A stretch of 64,000 nt of DNA from Arthrinium phaeospermum (taxonomy: Eukaryota > Ascomycota > Sordariomycetes > Amphisphaeriales > Apiosporaceae). The notes under the pieces were generated by a model. That model saw only the letters and a list, made by a program, of their open reading frames with translations, was not told where the DNA came from and made no database searches. The stretch is from the NCBI GenBank assembly GCA_006503535.1, contig QYRS01000001.1, forward strand, positions 5,185,373 through 5,249,372, in the 5' to 3' direction. Position numbers and translations under genes: made by a program. Shown in pieces: positions 1 to 10,617 of the stretch. How positions within the stretch are numbered: position 1 is the stretch's first letter; every line of letters starts with the position of its first letter.

Positions 1-633
1 GGCGCGCCCCAGCAGGTTCATGCGCGACAGGCCGGCCGCCGCCAGGATCAGCACCGTGTACTCGCCGTCCTCGGCGTCGAGCTTGCGCAGGCGCGTGTCG
101 ATGTTGCCGCGCATGTCGCGGAACTGGAGGCCCGGGTACTTGCGTCGGATCTGGGCCATGCGGCGGACGCTGCTGGTGCCGACGATGCTACCCTCGGGCA
201 GGTCGGCGAGGGACTTGTACTGGCCCTCGAGGGACTTCTTGACGACGACGACGTCGCGGGGGTCCTCGCGCTCGGGGATGCAGGCGAGGACGCAGCCGGC
301 GGGCAGGCTGGTGGGCATGTCCTTGAGGGAGTGGACGACGAGGTCGAGCTCCTTGGCGACGAGCCCGGCCTCGAGCTCGTTGGTCCACAGGCCCTTGCCG
401 TCCGTCTTGTCGAAGCTGTAGAGGGCGGTGATCTTGTCCTTGTCGGCGAGCGAGTCCATGCCGCGGATCTCGAAGTGGACGTCGGGGTGCAGCTTGGACA
501 GCGAGCTGACGACGAAGTCGGCCTGCTTCAGGGCCAGGGCCGACTTGCGGGTGCCGACGCGGACGGTGGTGGCGGCATTGGTCGACTTGGCGTCGGACGT
601 CGTGATGACGGGCTGGGTGGCGGCGGTCGACAT
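1..633 (-). CDS. HEM3: hydroxymethylbilane synthase (porphobilinogen deaminase), 5' part
   Basis: Third enzyme of the haem pathway in the cytosol: it condenses four porphobilinogen molecules into hydroxymethylbilane on a dipyrromethane cofactor. The frame is open from the ATG at 633 to the window edge, giving the first 211 residues of a family usually about 340-360 long. Visible family motifs are VRVGTRKSALALKQ near residue 24, the catalytic-aspartate region VVHSLKDMPT near residue 100, GTSSVRRMAQIRRKYP near residue 150 and RGNIDTRLRKLD near residue 175. The first ~22 residues are Ala/Thr-rich and not conserved, as usual in fungi. No intron is seen in this part. The missing C-terminal part lies left of the window and would carry the cofactor-binding cysteine. 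Identification is by family motifs; function is well established. Confidence 0.96.
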   Translation of the reverse strand, partial: MSTAATQPVITTSDAKSTNAATTVRVGTRKSALALKQADFVVSSLSKLHPDVHFEIRGMDSLADKDKITALYSFDKTDGKGLWTNELEAGLVAKELDLVVHSLKDMPTSLPAGCVLACIPEREDPRDVVVVKKSLEGQYKSLADLPEGSIVGTSSVRRMAQIRRKYPGLQFRDMRGNIDTRLRKLDAEDGEYTVLILAAAGLSRMNLLGRA

Positions 634-2255
634 GGTGGCGGGCGGTGGATTGAGCTGTGAATGTGAATGGGGTTACAATGGCAGGCAATTGGAGATGCCC
701 TGTTCGTCGTCGCAATCAATTGAATTGGCCAATGTAACCGCAATTGACTTTTTGGTTTCCGAAATAGTTCTGTCTGCAAATCGAGTAGCTTAGATCAATT
801 GGAGGCAGGTGCCGTAGCTGCTTATTGCTCGTCCCGCGGGGCTGTCTGTCAGCGCTCCTTCTCGGGGACGTTTTGGAGGGGTAAATCGGAAAGGCACCTA
901 AAGTCGGGTCCTGGAGGAGGGGCAATTGATCCAATGGGTTGACCAGTGACGCAGGTGCCTGCAGGGATGCTCTGGCAGAATGGGTGTCGAGGGGTATCCG
1001 GTTGCTTGGGCCATCATCAAAATATCAACAAGGCGATGGCATTATTCTGCGCCTCCCCTATCCCAATCTGATTTCACTGTGATCACTAAAACGTTTTCGC
1101 TCCTTTTCATCTTGTCCCAAATGAGTGGACTAACTCACCGTCCGGATCTGTCTCCCGCCTCTTCTCGAGACGTGGGATCCAGTATGTCCTCAAAATGCCA
1201 TACCAAATGTCAGATTCCCTCGACTGACTGTATGCGATCTGGTGATCAATCATACCACACTCTCTCTACTCGTGCCCCTTACATACAGGATGAACTGCCA
1301 AGCGTTGGATCCTCGGCGCCTCCCGTAGCACCACCGTTAGAACCTTCTATAAGCAGGCTCAACTGACTTTACCCCTGGCTCTAGCCCCGGCCCCAACCCA
1401 GCCTCGTGCCTTGATGCGATGCCACTAATGCAGGAGTGCGCAATCCGACCAGGGAGTTGTACTGGTTTGCTGACCCTGCCGCATCGCATTTGACTACCTG
1501 CTTTTCAATTTCGATTCTTCCGATAACCGAGACCTGTCGTGGACAAACCTACTCGTCACTTAAGTCCCCTAAGTCCCGCCCGAGACACGAATCTGGCTTC
1601 CATGTCGGGTCGCATGGACAGGCTGGACTACCACACGTGTGCCCGCCATGGCAACACGGCCAGCCCGTCAAGACCGTGACCCGGTTGCTTCTCTGATATC
1701 ACGCTCTCTCGTAATTGGGTACATAAAGCATTTACGGTCTGTTCAACCCTGCATATGGCGCGGCCATGCTTCAATATACATATGGCCTTACATACATGAG
1801 TCCTTCGCCCGTGTCACTCGGCACCTCTTCCGCTTGTGATACCGTTCGTTCAGGGACCTTTCAGATGGGACCGAATCCCATGGCAGAGGCATATGCTCGC
1901 GTACATCTCATTGAGGGTTTCCCTCGGTGTTCCCGTGTCGAGCTTTAGCAACCCGATACTTGCCATGGTCCGATGTGAAGTAATGCCTCGCTTCAACTTT
2001 CCACAGACGCCAGTGGTACTCACTTCTTGCGTGGTACTCGAGATACCACATGCTGCAAACTGGCGGAGGCTCTTCCATAGTACGGATTGGGTCTCTCAGC
2101 CTTTCGGCTCTCTATAAAACCTGCGTGATGTCGATAAATCTATGAGCTCGTCTCAGTATCAGAGTCATCCTTTGAAGTGTAGTTGCCATATCACCCAGTC
2201 AGACCGTTTCCTTGCCATCAATTTGTATCCGCCCCAAGATACCATTATCGTCAAG
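634..2255. other. intergenic region, shared divergent promoter area with a CAATTG cluster
   Basis: No convincing coding region. It separates HEM3 (-) from a secreted-protein gene (+). The 243 bp next to HEM3 hold five CAATTG palindromes (686, 717, 741, 796, 923), far more than chance. Short open frames here have no coding character. Confidence 0.6.
2113..2118 (+). promoter_or_regulatory. TATA box of the small secreted protein gene
   Basis: TATAAA in CTCTATAAAACC lies about 140 bp upstream of the ATG at 2256, leaving room for a 5' UTR of about 110 nt. Assigned by position and match only. Confidence 0.45.
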
Positions 2256-2751
2256 ATGAAGAGCGGCGTTGTCCTCAACATCTCCACCCTCTCCGCCGGC
2301 CTGGCCATGGGAAGCCTCATGAAGCATCAGAACCACCTGCCTTCTTTGGTGGCATCCGTCCATGCGCCCCTGACCACCAGCACGGGCTCCAAGTGCGGCA
2401 AGGGCTACACCTACTGCGGCTACATGCTCCAGAACGACGGCCACAGTGAGTCCATCTTCTTCTCTTCTCGTCCCTTCTCTTCTGTCGCCCGGGACTGATC
2501 TCCTACTGCCCCCAGACTTCTCGCCCGACACCATCAACAAGACGTACTGCGACGGCCTCAAGGACTACTGCCCCAACAACACGCCCAAGACGTCGCCCGA
2601 CCAGGCCGTCTTCGTCTGCATGAACGACGCCCCCGCCGCCAGCATCCAGCTCCTGTGCGCCTGCAGCGGCAAATGCCTCGACGAGCCCTCCAGCAACAAC
2701 ATTGCCCACTGCGACTCGGCCTGCGCGACCCCCCAGAAGTGCAGCGACTAG
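2256..2751 (+). CDS. small cysteine-rich secreted protein (effector-like)
   Basis: Two exons, 2256..2445 and 2516..2751, with a 70-nt intron (GTGAGT ... CCCAG) that splits an Asn codon; product 141 residues. The start has a good fungal context (TCAAG before ATG). The N-terminus is moderately hydrophobic up to about residue 18 and could be a signal peptide, though weaker than usual. From residue 45 on there are 11 cysteines (GSKCGKGYTYCGYM, TYCDG, DYCPNN, FVCMN, LCACSGKC, HCDSAC, KCSD), the spacing of a disulfide-rich extracellular protein. I do not recognise a named family. Candidate apoplastic effector or surface protein by inference; an odd cysteine number suggests one free or dimer-forming cysteine. 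Confidence 0.8.
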
Positions 2752-3664
2752 GTCTTCTTCTAACAGAGGTGGAATAGACGGCCTCACTCGACCCCCTCTT
2801 TGATGTCCATCTCGGCCACGGTCACCATTGTCTTAGGGTGGCGTGGGATTTCCTGTCAAGTAAATAGAACATGATGCAGTGGCTCGAAGAAGACATGAAA
2901 TGAATGACTTCCAAGGTACGACCAAAGGCCTCCATCGGTGCGCTGTACATGTGATGTATGTAACTGTACTGCTTCTATCTTCAGATGTCAGCCACCAAGG
3001 CGGCGGAGACATCCAACATGGCCCACCTCGTCACTCTTGACAGCGGAACAGGGTGTCGAGTGTTTCCACTCGCAGGACTGGAAGCAGAGGGTATCGGCCG
3101 AAAGCCCCGCAATGGTTGACGCGGCGCCTTGGTGAAAAGAAGAAAAAAACGGGGTTTCGACGATCGTCGCATCTACGATCATCTGGCAATAAATACATTA
3201 GTTCCGATTCTCGCATCGTCTCGAAGCCCATCAGAAGGATTGGGGGATGCTGCGTATACTCGTGGTCATTCGCGGTTCACACGGCTTCTCGGACGTTGGC
3301 TTCCCACAATACCACTCTCTTATTAATACAGGCTGGGCGCCCATGGCAATACTACCTGCCCAAACACTTATGGGCAGTTTTTAGGTGGGTGCCCACATGG
3401 GGGCGAGTACCTACTGTACCTGAAAGCGGCGCAGCTGGAGGTATGCGCAATGCGGTTCCCAGCCAAGGGGCTAGCCAGTCTGCCTAATTAGCTGTTTAGA
3501 TCCTTCTTCGGTCGCGCGCGCCCCTCGCCAGAAAGCAAACGAACGACTGCAGTTCTGTTCTGACCCGAAACCCGGCCCCCAAAATATACATACATACATC
3601 TAGTATTTTAACCTTTTTTCCTATTCGTTCTCTCTGTACTCCCCCAAACAGGTAAGCCAGCAGG
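2752..3664. other. intergenic region
   Basis: About 0.9 kb between two co-directional genes. Contains the 3' UTR of the upstream gene and the promoter of the methyltransferase gene, with a short CATA-rich run near 3585. No gene or RNA seen. Confidence 0.5.
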
Positions 3665-4915
3665 ATGACGAGCCCCGAGGATAATAGCGTGCACGTATTG
3701 GACGGGGGTCTGGGCACCGCCTTGGAGGACCGCTACGGCGTCGTGTTTGGCGACTCGACCCCGCTATGGTCCTCCCACCTCATCGTCTCCGATCCGGACA
3801 CGCTGCTGGCCTGCCAGAGGGACTTTGTCGACGCCGGCGCCGACGTGCTCCTCACCGCCACCTACCAGATCTCAATTGAGGGCTTCGCGCGGACCAAGGT
3901 GCCCGCCTACCCCGAGGGGATCCCCAGGTTCGCCGTCGAGCGCTACCTCGCCAACGCCGTCAAAATTGCCGAGAGGGCCTCCTTAAGGAAAGCAGCAGCA
4001 CCAGGACAAATTCCCAGCTCGGCCAGTCTGGCCTTGAGCCTGGGCCCGTACGGGGCCTGCATGGTGCCCGGCCAGGAGTACAGCGGGAAATACGACGACG
4101 AGCACAACAGCGAGGAGGCGTTGTACCGGTGGCACCTCGAGCGGCTGCGCCTGTTTACCAACGTCCAGGGCCTGATGGACCGTATCTCTTACGTCGCCTT
4201 CGAGACCATGCCGCGCCTGGACGAGATCCGCGCGGTGCGGCGGGCGTACCACGACTCCCAAATCACCAACAAGAAGCTTTGGATCTCGTGCGTCTTCCCC
4301 GGCGAGGCCAACGCTCTGCCGGATGGGACCTCGGTCGACCACGCCGTGAGGGGGATGCTGGAGCCCCTAAGCGGCGGCTCCAAACCATGGGGCATCGGCA
4401 TCAACTGCACCAAGATGCACAAGCTGGCCAGCCTCGTTGCCAGCTACGGCGAAAGTGTCCGGGCCATTACCATGTGCGCTGCGTCATCAGGATTGAATAT
4501 CAGTGCGCCGCCGTGCTTGCTGCTATACCCCGACGGCACCACCCAAGGTGAAGTCTACAACACGACGACCAAGAAGTGGGTGATTCAGCCGCAGCAGCAG
4601 TCGCCACAGACAGCATCGAGCACGTCATCATCGGTAGCGGATCATGAGGTGCGTGTCTCTGCCATCCATCCCCAGTGAATTTTTTTGTTATGTCAATGTT
4701 TTCTGTCATCCATGTGCTCACTATCAATCGAACCTCTACTCTAGGGACCCTGGGCCAAGGAACTTGCCAAAATTGTGCGAACCACCCGGGACCAGGGTGT
4801 TTTCCGATCCTTCATGGTGGGCGGCTGCTGCAAGGCCTCCGCTGCCGACATCAGCCAACTGCGGCAGGAATTCCCAGGTTCCTCCTCGTCGGATCCCTCG
4901 TGTACGCGGACATGA
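3665..4915 (+). CDS. homocysteine S-methyltransferase
   Basis: Transfers a methyl group from S-methylmethionine or S-adenosylmethionine to homocysteine, making methionine; cytosolic, zinc-dependent (yeast Mht1/Sam4 family). Two exons, 3665..4648 and 4745..4915, give 384 residues. N-terminal signature LDGGLGTALEDRYG is present. The three zinc ligands of the family are Cys248 (GIGINCTK) and Cys356-Cys357 (MVGGCCKAS). The last two are in exon 2, so reading through the intron to the stop at 4678 would give a protein without its metal site; the intron GTGCGT ... CTCTAG (96 nt) is therefore required. A Ser/Thr/Gln-rich insertion at about residues 305-328 precedes the splice point. Family assignment is firm; preferred methyl donor is not visible. 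Confidence 0.94.
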
Positions 4916-5657
4916 CTCGATCGCGTCATATCCCTCTAATAAGATGTAAAATGCCGCCTTTTGAACCACCACCTTTCTCAGCTCGCCCGGCCTAGCCTAG
5001 TCCCTCCCAGCTTCTCCCAGCTTCCCCCAATTCCCCAATCCCCAGCACGCCACTGTAAGGTCCCCACCCAGACCAAACCAATTGAATTGCGGAGGGTAGC
5101 CCGTACAATTGCTAGTCCCTCCGCGACCGTGGCCTAGAACCTAGCTGCCTAGCTGCCACCACAGCCCAGAGCCTTCTTTTCCCCTCCAGGGCCCTGGAAC
5201 TTGGGAAGACAGGCAGGCTGGAACGGCGGAGGCGGGACTTTCCAGCCAAGCTCCCTGCCCGTCGCCGAGCCGTCGCAATTCGAGGGATCCACCTCACCCT
5301 GAAAGCGGTTGGAACAGAGAAAATTCTCCAGCAAGTGCCCGATGGCCGGAAATGGCCCTGCCTGCCTGCCCACGGGGGAACAGTAGATGCAGCGACGGGC
5401 AGCAGCGATAGCGGACGTAACTGAGTAGGTAGCACATCATCACCAAAGCCTGTACCCCCCAAAAGTACTTATAATGAAGGCCATGGGAGCCCTCACGAGC
5501 GGGTGGTCTGCCCTCCAGTGTGTTTGTGTGTACCTGCATTAGTGTCTTGTTGTCGCTTTTTCCCAGTTCTCCAGGTTTAGAGGTGTGTGCGTGTAAGAGA
5601 GTGAGAGAGAGAGACTGAGCAGATCCCACCCCCTTTCCTCCGGATCCAAGCAACACC
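4916..5657. other. intergenic region, permease promoter
   Basis: About 0.74 kb. Pyrimidine-rich runs near 5000-5040 and two CAATTG sites (5078, 5106). A GT/GA microsatellite-like stretch (5580-5615) precedes the permease ATG. No gene seen. Confidence 0.5.
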
Positions 5658-7408
5658 ATGGCTACTGTCACGACCATCTCCGGGGTGCCGCCGCCTGCAT
5701 CCCACGGGATCGAGACAAAGGTGCACGACGCCGAGAAGGCGCAGCACTACCAGCACGACGAGAAGGACCCCTACGAGCCGGAGCTCAACGTCGGCGGCCA
5801 TGGCGGGACCCAGCGCCGGCTCAAGAACTACCAGGTGACCATGATCGGCATCACCAGCGGCATCGGTACCGGTCTCTTCATCGGTACGGGCGCCGCCTAC
5901 GCCAAGGCCGGTCCCGCCGGTCTCCTCTTGGCCTTCATCATCGTCGGAGGCGTTCTCTGGTGTGTCATGCAGAGTATTGCCGAGCTGGCAACCCTGGTAA
6001 GTGTCCCTCTCTGTGTACCTGCGTTCGTGAACATCAGCCGCTGACGAGCAATTCGCATCACAGATCCCCACGGCTGGTTCTTTCCCCCACTGGGCCACGA
6101 GATTCATCGACCCCGCGGTCGGCTTCTCGCTCGCCATCTCGTACGGCTACTGTTTTACGATAGCCATCGCCTCGGAGTGCTCCGCCGCCGCCATCCTCGT
6201 CTCGTACTGGTCCGACATCTCGCCGGCCGTCGTCATCAGCATCTCCCTCGCCCTCATCCTGGCCATCAACCTGATGAGCGTGCGCTTCTTCGGCGAGACC
6301 GAGGTTGTCACGGGCGCCATCAAGGTCACCTGCTTCATCGGCCTGATCCTGACGTCCATCGTCATCACGGCGGGCGGCGCCCCCAACCACGAAAAGGTCG
6401 GGTTCAAGTACTGGAACGAGCCGGGCGCCTGGGTCGACTTCCACGGCATCACCGGCTCGACGGGCCACTTCCTGGGCTTCCTGTCGGCCTTTGTCAACGC
6501 CAGCTTCAGCTTCATCGGCGTCGAGACCGTCGTCATCACCGCCGCCGAGGCCGTCAACCCCCACAAGACCATCCCCAGCTCCGCCCGCAACGTCACCTAC
6601 CGCATCGCCATCTTCTACATCCTGGGCGCCCTCTTTATTAGTCTGGTCGTCGACCCCCGCAACGCCGCCCTCGTCTCGGGCACCGGCAACGCCAACAGCT
6701 CGCCCTGGGTCATTGCCATCCGCGAGGCCGGCATCAGCGTCCTGCCCAGCATCGTCAACGCCTGCATCATGATCTCGGCCTGGTCCGCCGGCAACTCGTA
6801 CTGCTGGGTCGGGTCGCGCATGATCGTCGCCATGACGACGGACCGCCAGCTGCCCCAGGTCTTCGGCCGCACCACCAAGAACGGCGTGCCCTACGTCGCC
6901 GTCGTCGCCGCCTGGCTCTTCGGGCCCCTCGCCTACCTCAGCCTCGGCCAGGGCGGCGCCGCCCAGGCCTTCTCGTGGCTGCTCAACCTCAGCACCGTCG
7001 CCGGCCTGATCGCCTGGGCCACGCTCTGCTTTTGTTATATTCGCTTCCACAAGGCCATGAAGGTGCAGGGCGTCAGCCGCGACACGCTGCCGTGGAAGGC
7101 GCCCTTCCAGCCCTACGCCGCCTGGATCGGCTTCATCGGCTCGTCCGTCATCGTGCTCATCACCGGCTTCCCCGTCTTCCTCAAGGGCAACTTCACGGCC
7201 TCGGGCTTCATCGCGGCCTATGTCGGCATCCCTATCTTCGTGATTCCCATCATTGTCTGGAAGCTGGTTCACAAGACCAAGGTAAGCAAGCTCCCCTCTT
7301 CTGCTCATTGATCCATATATAAGACTTGCGTGCTAACCAACTCCCCAGTTCATCCGAGCTCGCGACATGGATCTTTGGTCCGGTCGTCTCCCCGAGGGTT
7401 CTTCATAA
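5658..7408 (+). CDS. amino-acid permease (YAT / APC superfamily)
   Basis: Plasma-membrane proton-coupled amino-acid uptake carrier with 12 predicted membrane spans. Three exons, 5658..5996, 6064..7281 and 7349..7408, with two 67-nt introns; the second has a perfect branch site (TGCTAAC at 7331). The product has 538 residues, normal for the family. The TM1 signature SGIGTGLFIGTG is at residues 67-78, followed by the conserved region PTAGSFPHWATRFIDPAVGF. The segment SFSFIGVETVVITAAEAVNPHK corresponds to the TM6 consensus of fungal general and dicarboxylic amino-acid permeases. The N-terminal ~55 residues are cytosolic and contain several lysines, as expected for ubiquitin-mediated turnover. 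Substrate range cannot be read from sequence. Confidence 0.95.
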
Positions 7409-7685
7409 GCCTTCGTTCTTCTTGTCTTGCCTGGCCGACACAGCAAAGACTACCTTCTTGCGGGTGTTGGGAACCAGATCGGTTTGAGCAGAACCACCCT
7501 AATAAACATCGTAATAGACATCATAGACATACACTATACATAATTCAGGATACCCCTCTTCTACCAAGTTCAAACACAATTCATCTCCACGTCGTTTCGG
7601 TGCTGCGCATTGGTCACTGTGTGTCAAGTCCATTGCTCATTCAATTGCTCAGATGACAGCAGCAGGGTGCACTGTACGCTTTGTT

Positions 7686-8552
7686 TCATACATCAGGTAA
7701 CTCGTGGTCCAGGTTCAGGATGGGCTCGACGAATCCGCGGAACACGACGCGGGATATCCGCAGTGCCGGCGCGGCATCTTCCTTCTCCTTTCCCTCTCCC
7801 TCTCCTTCTCCCTCTCCCGGGCCCTTCTCCGCAGTCGCCACCCTGGAAGGAACCTTGTCATCTGTCATGGCAGGTATGTGGCCGTTGTTCACAGTCGATG
7901 TTGTCGCTGTTGTTGTCGTTGCTGGCGGCGCAAGGTCAGACGGTGACGTCGCCGCACTTGTCATGTCCTCACCACTGTCGGCCTCGAGGTTCAAGGTCCA
8001 GCGCAGCCCGAAGCCCCGACTGTTGCGGACCTCGTAGATGGCGACGTACGAGTGCAGCATCAGCACGTTCTCCCAGCGCACGTTGCCCAGGACGGTCTCC
8101 AGCACGCCGGCCGCCAGCGCCGTCTTGTGCTCGTTGCTGCCCTTGGGCAGGGGCCAGAAGGGGTGTGGCCGGCCATGTTCCGACGAGGCCCCACCGCGCT
8201 CGAAGTGCTCTGCCGATCCGTCAGTCAATCAGTCCATTTACCCCGCGTATCGCACCAGCTCTCTCGGCTCAGCTGTCAGGGACCTGCAGTAGTACATTGC
8301 ACTGAAGGCAGGTCCCCAATAGGTAGCTAGCACTTTCGAAAACGAAACAGGGCACTTACTGCAAAGAGCGACGGCGCCTGCGGACATGCGTGTCTTGGGC
8401 CGCGGAGGGGCGTTGAATGACTCGACCAGCGCCTGGCGATCGGGCGGCAGCAGGAACACGGTGCCTTGGGTGCGCACCAGCCCTGCCTTTCGGTAGGCCG
8501 TCTCCTCGGGGCTGGGTTCGGCAGACCAGGGCAGCTGCAGGCTCGGATACAT
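7686..8552 (-). CDS. unrecognised protein, two exons
   Basis: Exons 8552..8360 and 8209..7686 (minus strand), intron 150 nt with GTAAGT donor and CAG acceptor; splicing keeps one frame and gives 238 residues. The N-terminal half is compact with conserved-looking sequence (PWSAEPSPEETAYRKAGL, GTVFLLPPDRQALVESF, HPFWPLPKGSNEHKTALA, VLETVLGNVRWENVLMLHSY, YEVRNSRGFGLRWTL). The middle is a low-complexity Ser/Thr/Ala and GEGEGEGEG stretch, and the C-terminus returns to an ordered segment (RVVFRGFVEPILNLDHELPD). This looks like one domain interrupted by a disordered insertion. No family recognised, no membrane span. An alternative start lies nine codons upstream at 8579. Confidence 0.65.
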
Positions 8553-9002
8553 GGTTCCTGTGTGCTGTTGCGCTACCATCAACGACTTTTTGTGTCCGAA
8601 TTGAAGTCTGCTCGTTCGAGGACCTGATGTAGCATTGACAATAAAGAAAAATAACTGAGAGTAGAAATTCCCAAATGTCGCAATTGAGTAGCACCTACGA
8701 ATAAAACGCATTCCTATTTTCTTGCTGTCCTGCTTTCCACGGTGAGTCAACAGGCAGCCATCTCCGATGTGAGCTAGGTAGGGCTGAGCTGGGGCAGTGG
8801 TGGTGCCCGTCCCTCTGTTTAATGGGGCTCTTTAAGGGAAAGTTGCTCAACTTTCAATCGTGAATTCACCCCATCTAGAAATCAATTGAAGCAACATATC
8901 GATTTCTGCATGAAGCTCGTGTATTGCATCGTATTCTGAATTCATTTTGCTCAATTGCACCGTGGTATCCCTCGCTCGCAAATCCGATCCTCTAGAAAAA
9001 CA
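8553..9002. other. intergenic region
   Basis: 450 bp AT-richer than its neighbours, with three CAATTG sites (8681, 8883, 8953). It holds the promoter of the 8552 gene and the 3' UTR of the 9003 gene. No gene seen. Confidence 0.5.
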
Positions 9003-10617
9003 TCATGTCCGCCGCCATCGCGCGCCCCACGGCTCGACTTGGGCCCCTTCGTCTCGTGCTTCCCCGTTAGTCGTACCCTGGCTCCCCCCAATGGCTCCTC
9101 TCCCAGCCGCCGGCCCCGCAGGCGGCGGGTTCAAAGTCGTCGTGGGCTGAGAAGTTGCATGTCCGCCACCGTCCTCGCTACGACGAATCTGAAGCGGCGC
9201 GGGGACCAAAGAATCATCACTCGCCAGTTGTCGGCCGTAACTTTTCCCTCCGCCTTGTTGCACATCCGTCCCGGGCAGCTCCGCGACAGGAGACAGTTCA
9301 TCGGGCGGTGGCACTGCAGCGTTCCCAAAGCCTTCAGCACCAGCGCCGGCAACGGCACCAGTCCCAGCACCGCCCAGGGAGGAGCCTTCGAGCTCGCTGA
9401 CGGCCGAGTCATCCGACGGACGTGGGCGGTGCTTCGACTTGAGTTTGGACGACGACCGTCTTCCTACAGCTGTTGTCGCCGCCGCCCCTCCTTCTCCAAG
9501 CTCGCCCCGTAGCTTATGGGGCTTCGCCGGCCGACCATCGGCCTCCACAATCGCCGCGCCGTCCGCCATTGGCACCTTGGGCTCGCCCGAGGGTATCGAC
9601 CCTTCCTCCATCCCCTTGGCCGGGCGGCGACTGCTGCCGCGGCGTTGTCGGAGGAGCAGGAACACGAGCGCGATGAGCAGCACCCCGCCCACGGCCACGC
9701 CAACGCCCACCCCGATCTTGGCCCCCGTGTTGAGCCCGCCCGACTCGGAGCTGCCGTCGTCGCTGTTGCCCGTGTTCGATCCCGGTCCCGAGTTGGTGTC
9801 GCTCGGCGAGGTGGCGGTCCTGGTGACGGTCGCCGTCGTGGTTTGGCCATTTGCGTCGGTGAAGGTGGTTGCTGAAGAGGCCGGATGTGAGTCACTGGAT
9901 GGAGGCAGGGGGGAAGACGTTGGTGGGGGCCTGGATGGGGAAATAGCGGGAGAGGGAGCGGCACTGGGAGTCTCTTCTAACGTACGTGATACAGTGGTCT
10001 TGGGCGGGGCCGTGGTGGCTTGGCCTCCTCCTCCTCCTCCGGTAGTGCCTGCCGTGGGGACGGTGGCGGGCGGACTGTAGTTGGGGAAGAAGCTCATGGT
10101 GTCGCCCGTGTTCTGCGGCAGCGACACCAGGTTCGACAGGGTCTCGGTGTCCTTGAAGGCGACGGTGGCCTTGGCCGCCTCGGTGCAGCTGCAGAAGGCG
10201 CCGTTCTGGAGCGTCGATGGGTTGCCCTTCTGCGAGCAGATGGCCCACTGGCCGTCATTGTCGTCGCAGTAGGTCAAGGCCACCCATGGTTGGTCTGTTC
10301 ACCCGGGTGTATCAGCCAACTTGCTCACTAAGCAGATGATGGAGACATGCGCCAAACTCACCCACCACCTTCTTGGGGCAGCTGGCATCTTGATAGTCCG
10401 GGTCGCTGCAGCCGGCCCAGTAGGTCAGCATGCTCCCGTACCCCGTGCCGTAGACTCCGAAGCAGGCGCCGTCGGCCAGGCAGTTGTCGCCCTTGCCACA
10501 GCATGTCTGGTGGCCGAAGGCTTGGTTGCCGCAGGGGATGAAGCTCGAGTCGAGCTCTTTGCCCGAGGCCGTGTAGCAGGTGCCATTGCTGACGCGCGGG
10601 TTGGGATCATCGCTCAT
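9003..10617 (-). CDS. cysteine-rich single-pass membrane protein with Ser/Thr-rich stalk
   Basis: Exons 10617..10362 and 10294..9003, intron 67 nt; the join makes VVDQPWVALTYCDD and 515 residues. Architecture: an N-terminal cysteine-rich region of about 120 residues (about 12 Cys, e.g. QTCCGKGDNCLADGACFG), a Thr/Ser/Pro-rich stalk to about residue 240, one membrane span (GVAVGGVLLIALVFLLL) followed at once by RQRRGSSRR, and a disordered cytoplasmic tail of about 250 residues. This layout is common in Pezizomycotina and resembles wall-stress sensors, but the cysteine domain is not a recognisable WSC domain. No classical signal peptide at this start; either insertion relies on the internal span or an upstream exon is missing. 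The role as a surface sensor is inference. Confidence 0.82.

Noticed and set aside
4649..4678. homocysteine methyltransferase ending at the stop 4678
   Set aside because: That reading lacks the GGCC zinc motif, which appears in frame after a normal intron.
6058..7308. 416-codon open frame on the minus strand
   Set aside because: It is antisense to the permease exon; its Asp/Gly/Ala-rich product is a by-product of GC-rich codons on the other strand.
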